This document shows, one piece after another, positions 21,961 to 33,495 of a stretch of 64,000 bases of DNA. The first letter of the stretch is position 1; every line of letters starts with the position of its first letter. Location: assembly GCA_026545765.1 (NCBI GenBank), contig JAIFAC010000418.1:1-64000 (forward strand), given 5' to 3'. Under the pieces are notes generated by a model that saw only the letters and a program-made list of their open reading frames with translations, did no database searches and was not told the origin of the DNA. The stretch comes from Plantago major. Lineage: Eukaryota; Streptophyta; Magnoliopsida; Lamiales; Plantaginaceae. A program made the position numbers and the translations under genes.

Positions 21961-24572
21961 TGTTGCGTGCTTTGTAGTTGACTGATTTGCTTTGTCTCAT
22001 GTCATGTGCTTTCCGCATCCACTATCAAATAGCCATTGAGCCTTAGTCCAAGAGGCGTTCTGCACAAAACAGGAAACAGGAGTTAGGTTCTTGCTTCAGA
22101 GATAGAACCATTTAGACTAAACATTCTTCCAGTAGGAATCCACATTTTAGTGAATTTCTTGGGAGTTTGTTTTTGTCTAACTTGATCAGAAGGAGATGCA
22201 TTAAAATCAGTAATTTTGATCTCAATTTTCCTTCTTTTGGTGTTTCTAGGTGTTCCTTTTGGTGCTTTCTGGACCCTGGGTTTCTGGGATTGCTTTTCAG
22301 CAAACATAGCCTTTCCGCCGTGTTCCTTCTAGCTCGGCATTCAGCTTTTCATGGCTTGAGATTTCTTCCACTTTTGTCTATTACACGTAATATCGCCTTG
22401 CGCCATTGTTCTTGTCCTTCCTTATATTGTTGCGTAAGAACTTTTCCAATAGACGATAGCCAATGCCATTTCGAACACCTTCGCTTTCCGAATACGTTCT
22501 TGAAGCCTTACTAGTTTCTGTACCATCTTTATTTTCATAAATGGTACAGAGAGAATTTGCCTATTCCAAAGAATTCTTCCTTTCCTAGTAATGTAGCAAT
22601 GTGGATGGTTACTTGTCTGAGGGTTATGTTTCTTTTCAGAAACCTTATCCACAAGTTTCTTGTGAACTTGTTGTTCTTTCAAAGGCTGGGTTGCTACTCC
22701 TTTTCCTTTGTCAACTACCCTAGCTTTTTGACCAATGCTATAGGTGGTTGAAGAACCATTCTGTTGACTTTTTACAAAGGTCAACCTTTCATCACTCTTC
22801 TTCAGAGGAGATGAATTACTCGATTGTTCATCAAGTCCAAGTCCACCTTTCTCAGAGGGATCTCTCAGATAGGATTGAACCTCAGTGAGAGTGTCACTAG
22901 CCTTTGCATAAGATTGGAAGGATAGCTCTTTCTTTCTGAGTTCTTCATTCTCAGAAAGCAGCTTCATCATTTTCTTAGTAAGTTCATCCAAGGCTAGTTT
23001 GTGAGAATTTTCATTCTTAGATATCTGAGATTTCAGAAAGTCTATTTCAGCGTTCTTGTTCTCAGATACTACGTTAGCTCGTAAACCTCTTTTCAAGAGT
23101 TTCTTTGCTTTCCTCTAGAATTCTGGTTTTGGATTGTGCTTCCAGAAATTCTTTCTCATAACGATCCAATTCACTCTTGACCAACTCCAGATCCTCAATT
23201 CCATCATCACTCTCATAGTACAGAAATTGTGAATTGTTAGTTACCTCATCGGCCGTAAGACACATTTCAATGTTGGAGATGTCCTGACCAAAGAATCTCA
23301 AAGAACTCCACACATTTCTTTCTTCTTAAGGCCGAAGTCAATTACATCGTGGGTGATTCCACACAATTATGGTGATGGTAGGTTTGAGTCATCTGAATCT
23401 CTATTTTCAGAATCTGTCTCAAAGTCTAGAGCATCAAGTTGAATTTGAATCTTCTTCCTTTCTTCAGTCAGTAAGGCCCTTTGATTTCTCTTAAAATTTC
23501 TTCTGTCCTTCTTGTCACCTGTCTTGAGCTTGTTTAAAGTAGGACAATCTCTCTTGAAGTGACCAGGCTTTTGACAATAGAAGCAGATATCATTTCCTAT
23601 TTCTGCAACTTCAGTACTAACACCTTTCTGAATGGGGGTGTTCAGAGAGTTGTTCACTTGTATGTTCTTTTACTGATGATAGTTTGGGCCAAGATGCTTT
23701 TTCAGCTTCTCTTTAGCTTTTCTTCTCTCAATCTCTTGACTCACAAATTTATTCATGTGTCTTACTGCAAGAGCATTTTCTTCAGATGCTTCTTTGGTAT
23801 CCTTCTTTTCAGAAGTACCTTGAGAAACTAGAGCAACACTTTGCAACTTTTCAGCTGTTTATTCTCTCTGAGTTGTCTCATAGTCTACAGTAACAAGATG
23901 AGAGAAGAGCTCTACTGGAGTAATATTTGGCATCCCTTGATTGAAATAAAATAACTTAGTGTGTTCCCAGTTGTGATTGAGACTTCTGACAATAGTCTTA
24001 ATCTTTTCTGACTGGGAGTATCTATTGCTTTCACCAAGTGCAGCCATATCACTCATAAGAGTAGTAAATCTGAAATCAAGTTCTTCCAGTTTCTGGGACC
24101 TTGTTTGAAGTTTTGGAACTTCAATTTAATAACTTCAACTTGTTTTCTTTGGTTTTCGTGCCCGCATGATTTCTTCAATCAATCGCGTGCAACTTTCGCC
24201 GTTTTAGCACCCCACAGTTTACAATGTATGTGCTCAGTTGTCGATCTGATGATTATATTACGAGCTTGACCATCCAATCAGGTCTCCCCATCTTCGGATG
24301 TCGAGCTCTCTTGGCTTGTCTTCATATATAATGCTTCCACGAGCAACATGACCACTATCACTAGCAGCCATGTCCTCGCTTCCATCTTCCTTGTCTGAGG
24401 CTTTTCTTCCATCAGACACCTCAGTAACTTGTTTGAGTTGTCTGATTTTGATAGGCCCTTCATTGATCACATAGATCATCTCATCACTAATGGCCTCCAG
24501 ATGGAGCATCATGTTGTTCTTCCATTTCACATAGTTTTATGGCTTCAGAATGGGTGCATCACTCAGAGACAT
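21961..24572 (-). pseudogene. gag: S2b gag and protease start
   Basis: The ATG at 24,572 gives MSLSDAPILKP, as in S2a. KNNMMLHLEAISDEMIYVIN follows (24,460-24,530), then the helical gag region NHNWEHTKLFYFNQGMPNI (about 23,930-23,985). A CX2CX4HX4C zinc knuckle (CFYCQKPGHFKRDC) lies at about 23,542-23,585. A coiled coil follows (about 22,930-23,100), then SYAKASDTLTEVQSYLRDP (about 22,850-22,915). The protease area near 21,995-22,045 is weak. The region is broken, with several breaks. It shares its whole domain layout with S2a, so the two are separate copies of one family. Confidence 0.87.
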
Positions 24573-24675
24573 ACCTGCACACTTAACACAAAAATTATAT
24601 AGTCCTCAGAAAGGGACAAAGTTCCTTCACCTATCTGGGGACCTAGGTTCAGTGCAGAAGGCTTGTGAACCTCCT

Positions 24676-24687
24676 GCTCTGATACCA
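24676..24687 (-). other. S2b primer-binding site (initiator Met tRNA)
   Basis: GCTCTGATACCA on the + strand reads TGGTATCAGAGC on the - strand, an exact match to the usual plant Copia primer site, two bases from the LTR edge at 24,690. Confidence 0.95.
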
Positions 24688-24713
24688 CTTGTTGGTCCAG
24701 ATAACGGCAAAGT

Positions 24714-24753
24714 AAAAGACTAGAGGGGGGGGGGGGGGGTTGAATAGTCTTTT
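24714..24753 (-). repeat. S2b LTR hairpin with oligo-G/C loop
   Basis: AAAAGACT (24,714-24,721) pairs with AGTCTTTT (24,746-24,753), with a run of 15 G (24,725-24,739) in the loop on the + strand. It is the same structure as at 13,334-13,363 in S2a. Confidence 0.8.
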
Positions 24754-25531
24754 AAAACTTTTGTCGATAAACACAGTTTCTCAGAAACCTGGGGTTTCTG
24801 ATACTTAAATTCAGAGCGCGGAAGACTTTAAGATAGGTAGGTGCAGAAACAATAAGTAAGTGTGTGTGTGCTTTGCTAAAATGTAAATACAGAAAGGCAA
24901 ATAACACAGCAAGTATAGTGGTATCTGGAGGTGGTGTAATCCTCCAACTAGTCCACTTCGGTCTTTCTGAGACCTAGAATTCACTAGAATAGATAATTGA
25001 GTTCACCTTACAATAATCCTATTCTAAGATTCCTAAACAAATGGTCCCAACTAAATGTTCTCCCTGAGTTATTCCCCAGCTCCTAGAGCTAAATACTTCC
25101 TCTACTCAGATAACCTTGGAGTTATTCCCTGATTTCCCAAATCAAGTACTTCCTCTACTCCACGCCTTGATGGTGTTGGTTATAAGGTTTGTCAGAGGCT
25201 TTTCAGATAACTTTTCGCTTATGTTTTCGAGAGCCTAATAGAACAAGACTACTTAATACACTTGTTCAATGGATGACATGCGCTCAGATCGACCCAAGTA
25301 ATGGTGTCCGCTCGAGAATGAGCTTTAAATGGTATCGATAGTTCAACTCTTTCACGAATAACAATCTCTTGTTAAGGTTCAGGACAACTTAGAACTACTA
25401 GTGATTCTTCAAGCAACAGAAAGCTTTCAAAAAGGGTAGTAGAGTGCTTGAGAGAATACTTTGCTTGATGGTAAGTTTGCAAGATAGAGCGTTCGCATAG
25501 GCATTATTCAGGCAGAAGAAGCACTAAATTT

Positions 25532-25572
25532 GGAGCCGGTGACCGAAGCCCTGTGAATCGGGCCAGAATCAG

Positions 25573-25628
<56 letters not shown>

Positions 25629-25630
25629 GG
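25532..25630 (+). pseudogene. Fragment of organelle-type 23S rRNA (domain IV) inside the S2b LTR
   Basis: About 100 bases match the large-subunit rRNA of plastid/mitochondrial type. GGTGACCGAAGCCCTG is followed by a strong core at 25,572-25,629 that includes GGTCCTAAGGTAGCG, AATTCCTTGTCGGGTAAG and CCGACCCGCACGAAAGG. Nuclear 25S rRNA differs clearly in this part. The piece is far too short to be a gene. It sits inside the 5' LTR of S2b, where the S2e LTR has unrelated sequence, so it came in after the LTR formed or through a repair event. Which organelle it came from cannot be settled by eye. Confidence 0.85.
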
Positions 25631-26336
25631 CAAAGAAAATATTTTGTTGCGAATGAACATGATCCAATTCTTGAGACTAGCGAGACAATTCAAACGAAGA
25701 AATCTTTTATTTGGGTAATGCCGCCTAAGGTATGTTCTTCAAGCATCTAAGTGTGTGATATATATAGATAAATTTGAGAGGCGTTTGAATTGTATCCGTT
25801 GTGCTCTCTATCAAATTATATCCGTTTATATCTTGAACTATGTACTCGTAAGTCACTATCTCATTTTTCGTAGAGGATCGCTTTAAAGATTTCTGCCGAT
25901 GCATTTAATGCATAGTACTGTTCATTGTCCTTAGTCTCAACGGATACATGAGCCTTTCTGATGGCTTGCATGCTCCATACTCATGATGTCATATGTCCAA
26001 AATCATATCCCGAAAGTAAGTTAATATACTTAAGAAAGGATTAAGGACATAGTCTTTCTGAGTTAGACTAAACCTTTGTGTCTTCATAAACCTTGTGCAA
26101 TCTTCAGTCTTCTAATCTTCAGAAAAGCTCCATTGCTAGGATTGATCTTCATGGTCTTCTTGAAATAAAAATTACACTCAGAGACCTATAATCCTAATAC
26201 AAGATTTACTAGACTAATCATACTCAGTGATTTCCTCTTTTACAATGTTCAAGTGAACCAAGAGCACTTAATCACCTTTCTGGCTAAGATAAGAACATGT
26301 GATGAGTGATCAAATTACTAACAGATATTCCTAACA

Positions 26337-27866
26337 TTGATAAACATTCTTCATTTGGGGTTAATATTAATTCTTCTCTAATTACTCAATACTTTCTACT
26401 TACAGGCTCATTCAAAAGAAGTGCAAGGGGAAAGAGTTGCACCTCCCCGCACCCATGGAAATTGATATACCCCTGTGGCAACATCACCGTAAAGAACACC
26501 GTAAAAGTTTCGAGAAAATGATTCTGAGCCTCCTATTGTGGAGGTAAGTGAAAAACTCAGAGATCATTGAAGCTTAGCTGAATAAATTCTTTCATGACAA
26601 TTTTCTAAGTATTGTGATAATTTTAATTCTCAGGTTCAAGTAGAAAGAAAGGTTGATGAGGACCTGACTCCCAAGTCTCCACCTCATAACAAGATATCTG
26701 AGGCACCCCCTACCTCAGTAGTACAAGTCTCTGAGCCTGATGTATCTATTCAGGTAACTCAGAAACCTAACTACACTAGTACTCAATTATCTACACAAGT
26801 TTTGAATCTAACGCAAAACTCTTTCTTTCAGGCTCAAACAAGTGTGCTAAAGGTTTCTGCACTCTCAACAGAAAACCTGCTTGCATTCTTCAAAGACCAC
26901 ACTCTCAAGAAACACTTCAAGTGTTTCAGAAAGTGGCAGAAGCTCAGAAGCTCAGATCTGACTGAACTAACAAAGGTGACTGATCACCAATGGAGAAGAG
27001 TTAGAGCTTTTAACTTGGAGAATTATATCCATGCTATGTTTCCTACAGACAGTACTCTTTTGCCACTCTGATGCATAAGGACTTTATCAAAGAAGTTGCA
27101 CGCAAGCTCATAGAATCTTTTGAGAAGGCTGATGATCAGACCAGAATGGAGATGGCATTCAAGCCTCCATTGCCTAAGTCCTACAAAGGCATACCCTCTG
27201 AACAAGAGGAAGTAAATTAGCAATTGGTCACACTCCCTCAAGTGATCAATCTGGTTTCTGAAGATGAGGAGGAAACAGATGAGAATGATTTTGAAGAACC
27301 TCCTTCTGATCATCACAAGGATGATGATGACAAAAAGGATGATGATGACAGTCCTGCTCCAGGGACTGGTGGAATTACACAAGGAAAGAATAACTCAGTT
27401 GCTGAAAAGCAAAATGAGAAATCATCACAAAATTCTCCACCACCATCTCCTCAGAAGTCTACACATCCAACTCCCCAACAACAAAACACTACTGAAAACA
27501 GAGTTGAGCAACATGAAGAAGTTGATGAAGCAATTCTGGAAACAGAAGCTAATGTTGCCAAGCTCACCAAATTATTGAAGGACCAGAAACAGCTAAATCT
27601 GGAAATGAGAAGAAAGAATTGAAGCTTGCCATTGAGGCAATTGCTGAAGAAATAGATTCATCACCAGCATATGAAGACAAGCATGATGCTGAGGCTGCAT
27701 TGCAAAAAGATACACCATCCTCCTCCTCACTAAAAGGAAAGAAGCCCATGACAGAAATGGTTCCTAAGCTGGACAGGGTAGATGAAGATGTCCAAGAGGA
27801 TGAAGATCTCTGGGATGGTGATTCCCAAGATCAAGAAGATAGAACCTTGCAAGTCCACAAAAATCA
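26337..27866 (+). pseudogene. S2c: ORF2 middle part, + strand, with introns
   Basis: Matches S2e from about 45,000 to 46,690. It begins in an intron (acceptor TACAG ending 26,405). Exons are separated by short GT..AG introns at 26,544-26,633 (90 bp) and 26,754-26,831 (78 bp); the second has an exact-length partner at 45,544-45,621 in S2e. The 3' exon encodes LLAFFKDHTLKKHFKCFRKWQ, NYIHAMFPTD and an acidic NLVSEDEEETDENDFE-like stretch, all also found in S2e. It abuts the S2b LTR on the left and an antisense integrase piece on the right. Function is unknown; broken fossil. Confidence 0.75.
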
Positions 27867-28715
27867 GCATATAGTTGTGGTGTCCTTACTGAAGATAGTT
27901 GATGTTGTATTCCTTTGCAAGTACAAAACTCTTTTATGTACTGGTTCACAAACTCAGTACCATGTTCTGTTCTGATCACAAATACATTGTCATTTTTCAT
28001 GACTTCAATCTTATTCAGCTGGCTTGGTATCTCGACCCTTGTGTCAGATTTTTATTTGAGAAAAACAACCTAGGTGAATGTTGACTAGTCATCTACAACA
28101 ACCAGACCATACTTCTTTCCTGCATAACTGGATAGTGAGGACTCAAAGAGATCCATATGTAACAGTTGCAGAGGCCTCACACTGGAATGTCTAGTTTTAG
28201 ACTTGAAAGATGTTTCGCTTGTTTCCTAGTTGGCAAGTTGAGCATACACCATCCTTTCTGTATGCCATCCTAGGTAATACAACAACCAATTCTTTCTTGG
28301 CTAGCTTGTTTAAGTGTTTTGAAATTTAAGTGACTCATCCTTTTGTGCCATTGTCAATTTTCTTCAGTGTAGCCAGATTGACTCACCATGAGGCATTCTT
28401 CAGTTGTGGCGGATGCCCAGTCAGAACATAGGGACTTCATTTCCGCCTTGCAACCAAGACTACTTGCTTCGAGTCATTGTCAATCAGTTTGCAGCGATTT
28501 GATTAGATCTTCACTGAGAACCCCTTGTCAGCAAATTGACTCATGCTAAGAAGATTATATTTCAATCCCTTCACATGTAGTACTCAAGTGATTAGAGGGC
28601 TCCCAATTGTAGATCACAAATTCTACAATTGATTCACTTCCTCCGCAACTGATATCCGTAATGTATCGCATACTGATTTGATCGGATTTGCTTTGTCTCC
28701 GTCATGTGTGATGCG
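27867..28715 (-). pseudogene. pol: S2d: integrase/protease-area fragment, - strand
   Basis: Homologous to 21,165-22,010 of S2b: the integrase motif RTEHGTEFVNQYIKEFC lies near 27,920-27,980 and the pre-integrase region follows toward 28,700. It is joined head-on to the + strand ORF2 piece S2c at about 27,866. No LTR or gag is attached. Broken fossil. Confidence 0.8.
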
Positions 28716-29950
28716 CTCATAAATTACTACTTATATTAATCAAGTAGAAAACGCGATTGTTGTGGACAATGCTCTTAACCACATGATCATTCTCTCGAGG
28801 AATTGATCAAGCTAGTTCAAATAGAAATAGACTCGCTTGCATTCGTTGTAAACAGATAGTTGGATAAGGTGATACTTCTACCCTAGCATAAAATCAAACA
28901 ATTGGAAGTCATGGTAATGCCTAGATCATGCAATTCTACAAACAAAAAGAAGACAATAAATCCTTTCAAGTAGTGTGCTTATACGAGTGGACCAATTAAG
29001 GTTACCTAGTTCGCAGATCACACACCCTGTTATTGCAAATTCAACCAAATACGGACTACAAGTACGTATAAACTACAAATGAGCCTATCACGAGCTATGC
29101 ATTCATCCGGATATAGTCTAATTAAAGTTAGCGACAGAAGCAAGTTCACACCGATACACATACGATCAATTATCACAAGTAAAAACTTGTCACATACAAA
29201 ATATAAAGAATCCACCAAATTTTGCACGATTGAAACCTGGATATACTTCTAGGACACGAGATCGCCTGAAAGGAAATATAACTTCTATTGAAAGAGAGAT
29301 TGAATCTCTAGATTCTTTACAATGCTTGAATTGAAAGTGAATATGACTAAGAGTTATGAAGATATGACAAAACTACTGATACAAGTGGTCTATTTATAAG
29401 ACAAAGGAAGTAGAAGTTCGAAATCATGGAAAAAAAACTGCCAGAATCGTGTTGAATCGTCTCGATAGCTTCACCGCAGTTGAGCTTCCTTCGAAGTGCA
29501 AACAAGACGGTCTCCTTCTCTTTGAGGCTGTTGGCCGTATGTCTTGCTTGGCTGGACTGCGGTGAGCCTCTGTTATGATGGAGCTGACTGTGGTGACTTA
29601 CCAATCCGGGTATCCTCTCATTTTTCCACTTCTTCCTATTTTCACTCCCTTTTCTCAACCTCCAAGTCACCACTTTGGAGTAATGGCCCACTACTTGGCC
29701 TTCTGTGCTTCTAGAAGCTTTGGACAAGTTTGAAATTGCACAATGGTCCTCTATCTCCTTGCCTTTACCTAAAAAAACCTAAAAAGTACAAAAATACACA
29801 AAACACCCAAACGTGAAAATGAACTAAAACACTAATAAAAAGGTTTGAAGATATAACAAAATACGGCTAAAAAAGACTAAATGAGTCGTTAAAATATCAA
29901 CTCATCAAACTCCCCAAACCGAACCTTTGATTGTCCTCGAGCAAACAAGA
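28716..29950. repeat. Noncoding repeat unit U1
   Basis: An AT-rich unit with a head near 28,752-28,800 (TTGTGG, then CTTAACC, then TCTCGAGGAATTGATC) and a tail near 29,770-29,945 (ACGGCTAAAAAAGAC, then CATCAAACTCCCC, then TTGTCCTCGAGCAA). Heads and tails of this kind recur at 30,028 / 31,258 and 32,108 / 33,495. No reading frame looks real. The tail recalls noncoding ends of plant LTR retrotransposons, but I cannot name the family. Confidence 0.55.
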
Positions 29951-30027
29951 CTCTAAAACGTCCTAGAAAAGAAGAAACACAAAGATGATAAGCTCAAATT
30001 ATACTGTTTAAAACTTAAGAGAATAAG

Positions 30028-31258
30028 TTGTAGTTGTAGATTATGCTTAACTCGGTATCATTCTCTAGGGAATCAATTAGGCTACCACAACGAATTAGAG
30101 TAAAACGTTTGTTTGTGAGTAACAAGTTGATTTTGAAAGTTTGTAACTTCTAAACACGAATTTTAATGAAAGCAAATAAATGGTTTTGATCAATGAGAGA
30201 AAAGCGAACACGGTAGCGATGATCCAATTATGCTAATTAGTGCTAGGGCAATTGTTCATATTGTTACACGGTTGGTGTACAGAAACTAATCAATCCAACT
30301 TAACCAAGTCGTTCGTTGAAAATATAAAACTAGTGAAATCATCAGGTTTGTCAGACCGATGATTCTTAACCAAAATGATTTTGAAAGTTTAAGACTAGCG
30401 TATTGGATTGAAGGTTTTACGAAGATGCGAAACTAGACGAACCTATATGAACGAAGACGTGCCCTAAGTTTGAATTCACATAACCATCACGTAACTACCG
30501 CGTTCTAGAGTGGTTTAGCTACTCATACTTGCAGCAAAGACAAAGGAATTCATAATCATAGATACGCAAAGCACAAACATGTTGATATTCGCAAGCAAAA
30601 ACATACAAATCGATAAATCACTCAAAGCACGAAGAATTGTGTAAAACTATAGAGAATATCAATCTTACCAAGAATTCAATATCGATGGTTCGTTACAAGA
30701 GAATCACCAAGCTCCAAGATCAATCAATGTCAAAATTAGGTCCAGAGCTTTTTGTGTGTAAAACGAGAAAAAAGTTATGGCAAAATTGCCTAAGTCTTAA
30801 CTAAATAGGAAAACTCGGTGCCGCTGAATTCGCGCTTTATCACCGCGAGAAAATAGTCTTGCAATTGAAGCTTTCTAAATACCGCCAAGAGTAGTTGCGT
30901 AAGTTCTCTCACCATGAAAATAAACTCGAATCATGAGGCTTTAATTGATGGCACCAAGATGTCGTAATTTCTCGCACCGCGAGAAAATAAACTCGATCTC
31001 ATGAAATCGCAACCGATTTCTACTACCGCTACTTTGTAAAATGCTAAACTTCAAGCACAGCTTCGGATTGTGATTCTTTCACTTGAATAACATCTCACAA
31101 AGTCGTCTTTGCTCCAAATTGTACCTAAAGAACAAAAATCTACAAAACACAAACAAGAACACCAAACGTAAAAACCAACAAAAAACACTTAAAAACTATA
31201 AACAAAGACTAACAAAGAACGGTAAAAAAGATCAAATGAGACTCTAAATTATTGTCTC
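30028..31258. repeat. Noncoding repeat unit U2
   Basis: The head at 30,028-30,085 (GTTGTAG, CTTAACTCGG, TCTCTAGGGAATCAATTAG) and tail near 31,130-31,258 (ACCAAACGTAAAAACC, then ACGGTAAAAAAGATC) parallel U1 and U3. A GC-richer segment with repeated ACCGC-like words lies near 30,820-31,010. No gene is seen. Confidence 0.55.
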
Positions 31259-32107
31259 ACCAAAAGACATGACAAAACACAGAAGAGTTCAATCAACAAG
31301 CTACCGGAATAACTATTGCAAGAGTTAAGCTAAAACTGATGTAAACTTGTATCCCTTTAACGCTGGTAAGTAGCATCGCAAAGATCACAATCTTCCGCTC
31401 ACAAGTAAATAGAACTTCGACTTACCCTAGCAAATTCCTCACAAAAGGATAATATAAGGTGAAACTCAAGTCTCTCTTCTGGAAGTGTCCAGTAAATAAG
31501 GGTTTTCGCTCAAGACTTAACTTAGGAAGGTGACAAGAAACGTCACAAAGCTGCCACTAATATTACATGCTTTTGCACTCAATTCAAACGAATCAGAAAG
31601 GCCTTTTTGGTGAAAAGGGGTCGAAATCAATACAAGGAATAGAAATAGCTGTTGTTCTCGTGCTTTGCTCTTCTTGCACGTATTATTTTTCTTTTCTTTT
31701 GTTTCTTTCTTTGTGCTTTGCTCTTATTGCACAGATTTTCATTTCTTTATTTTTTATCTCAATTTTGCAAGTGTATCCCAATAACATGCTCAAGATCCGC
31801 ACTTTGGTGCGTGTCAGTTTGGATTACACCCCATCAACCCTCACAACATACGAGCACGGCCCACGCGCTGGTTTGTAGGTAGTATTTCTCATGCAATTTG
31901 AGAACATAACCATGAACCCTCACAGCATACGCACAATCAGCCCCGCGTTAGTTTGTAGGTAGTATTTCGAAATGCCCAACTCGATCTCAAGCGATCACAA
32001 GGATTCTGGGAAAACATTTCGAGATTTTTCTTTTTTTTATAGCGTGATGTGTCAATAAATATCAAAGTTTTAAATTTATTTAAGCCAAGAGTTAATTCTC
32101 AACACTA
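31259..32107. other. Linker with duplicated CATCAACCCTCAC module
   Basis: No gene is seen. The stretch matches 33,496-34,150 (AGAAGTGTCCAGTA, GGAAGGTGAC, CATGCxTTxxACTCAA). It carries two tandem copies of a module at about 31,794-31,890 and 31,913-31,985, each with an ACCCTCAC core and GTAGGTAGTATTT. Apparent frames at 31,567-31,882 are low-complexity and rich in Phe/Leu. Confidence 0.5.
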
Positions 32108-33495
32108 CGAAAACTTGTAGTGCAGTGATGTTAACCCCGAGGTCGATCTCGAAGGACTTAACTAAGCTTAGTTTGGGTTTACGAGTATAAGAAACAGTAA
32201 TGAAAGCAGTAAAGGTTGTTTTTTCTTCGACAACATAATGATTAACTACGTGAGAGTAGACTACTTTGCAGACTAACTAGAAAATAGATTTAAACTTAAC
32301 GAGATTGATATGAATGAGGAGAATTATGGTGTGGTGACAGAAGACAAGCTAGCTAGCAGGAAACATGCAATGAAACGATAATGATTTACTCATGTTGTCA
32401 CTTACTTGGTTCTACAAAACAGATATCATTAGTGGAGGCGTCAATTCCACAAAGCTACAATTAATTAGGCTAATCCAGATATTACTGTTCACAACTAACT
32501 GATAGATAAAGTAAGACGAAAACGTTGTGTTCTAAATGAACAAATGCTTAATCTAACAGTGATTTTGACGTAACACACATCAAATGTAATATTCGATACG
32601 CAATTAATCTAAAAGATCAAAGTAAATCGCATCTTATGTATATAATCACATGAACCCTAACTAGTCGGGCAATAAACCGCTACCACCCCATAATCAGGTA
32701 TTAAGTTACCATGACATGCGAAGACATAATCAATATCGAAAGAAACAAGCAATAAACATAATCTAATACTAAAATCAATGATTCAATGGTGATACAATTG
32801 TTACCCTTCGTGTCACAAACCCTAGGTAGAATTGAAAACGAATCAATCGATGCAAAGAGTATGTGGATAACGCCCCAATCACCGACAATCGTAGGATTAC
32901 AAGAAGAAATCGGTTCAACTACCTAGATAGGTAATTACCTTGGATATTAGGTCTAAGTTGAGAGCAAAGTATGAAACTTGATAATAGATGATAATGAAAA
33001 CTAATCGTGTCTTGTTCTAACTTATAGAAAGTAGAAATGTAAGTCGAACGAATTAGGAGAACAAATCGCATAGATCGGCAAAAGAAACAATCACGGATGC
33101 CGGTTGCAAGGCATCGCCAAGAAAAATCAAGCACGCCAGCATTATATGCAATCGGCATCCGCCAATTTCACCATCATGCACGCAAGTCAGGACATCGAGT
33201 CACACTGTCAGATGCCAAGAGGGAAATCATGCCTCCAGCTTCTTCGAATGACCGCTAGCCTTTCCGCCCATTTCTAGCATCCATACGAGGCATTGAACTC
33301 CATATCTTGTAGATGCATGTAAAATACACCATTTTGCCTTCAATTAGTGCAATAGCCAAATACCTACAAAACACACAATGAACAAAACAAGTAAAGATAC
33401 TCTAGGAAAACTAATAAACTAAACTCAAGGATGACGAAAAACGGTAAAGACCAAATGAGATGGTGTAAAACCAACTCATGAAACTCCCAAATCAA
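32108..33495. repeat. Noncoding repeat unit U3
   Basis: The head at 32,108-32,170 (TTGTAGTGCAGTGATG, then CGAGGTCGATCTCG) and tail at 33,350-33,495 (AAACGGTAAAGACC, then CTCATGAAACTCCC, then CTTGCTTGTCCTCAAGCAA) match U1 and U2. A GC-richer part with GGCATCCGCC lies near 33,090-33,180. No coding sequence is seen. Confidence 0.55.

Larger units (their letters stand above)
16136..26336 (-). mobile_element. S2b: Ty1/Copia element of family S2, near-full coding set
   Basis: A 10.2-kb element on the - strand. It has 5' LTR (24,690-26,336), primer site, gag, protease, integrase, RT and RNase H in Copia order, a spacer with a promoter, and the first part of ORF2 in the same sense. Its 3' LTR is not seen; the element ends in an ORF2 intron where S2a begins. 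Integrase and RT are among the best preserved pol parts in the window. It is broken, with several breaks. No target duplication can be shown because one end is missing. Confidence 0.88.
24690..26336 (-). repeat. S2b 5' LTR (1,647 bp)
   Basis: Starts TGTTGGTCCAG and ends ATTCCTAACA on the + strand. It is the reverse complement of the S2e LTR (48,739-50,363), which starts TGTTAGGAATATC. It carries the oligo-G hairpin near 24,714-24,753. It also carries a 250-bp stretch around 25,480-25,725 that has no partner in the S2e LTR and contains rRNA sequence. Confidence 0.9.

Noticed and set aside
25532-25630. Functional rRNA gene
   Set aside because: Only about 100 bases of a roughly 2.8-kb rRNA are present, with many differences at one side, inside an LTR.
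26337-26341. TTGAT as target duplication of S2b
   Set aside because: The opposite end of S2b has no LTR, so no partner can be shown.
29347-29727. 126-residue - strand frame
   Set aside because: It lies inside repeat unit U1 and is not kept in U2 or U3.
31567-31882. Small membrane protein (Phe/Leu-rich frames on the + strand)
   Set aside because: Low-complexity T-rich sequence in a repeat linker, with no relatives recognised.
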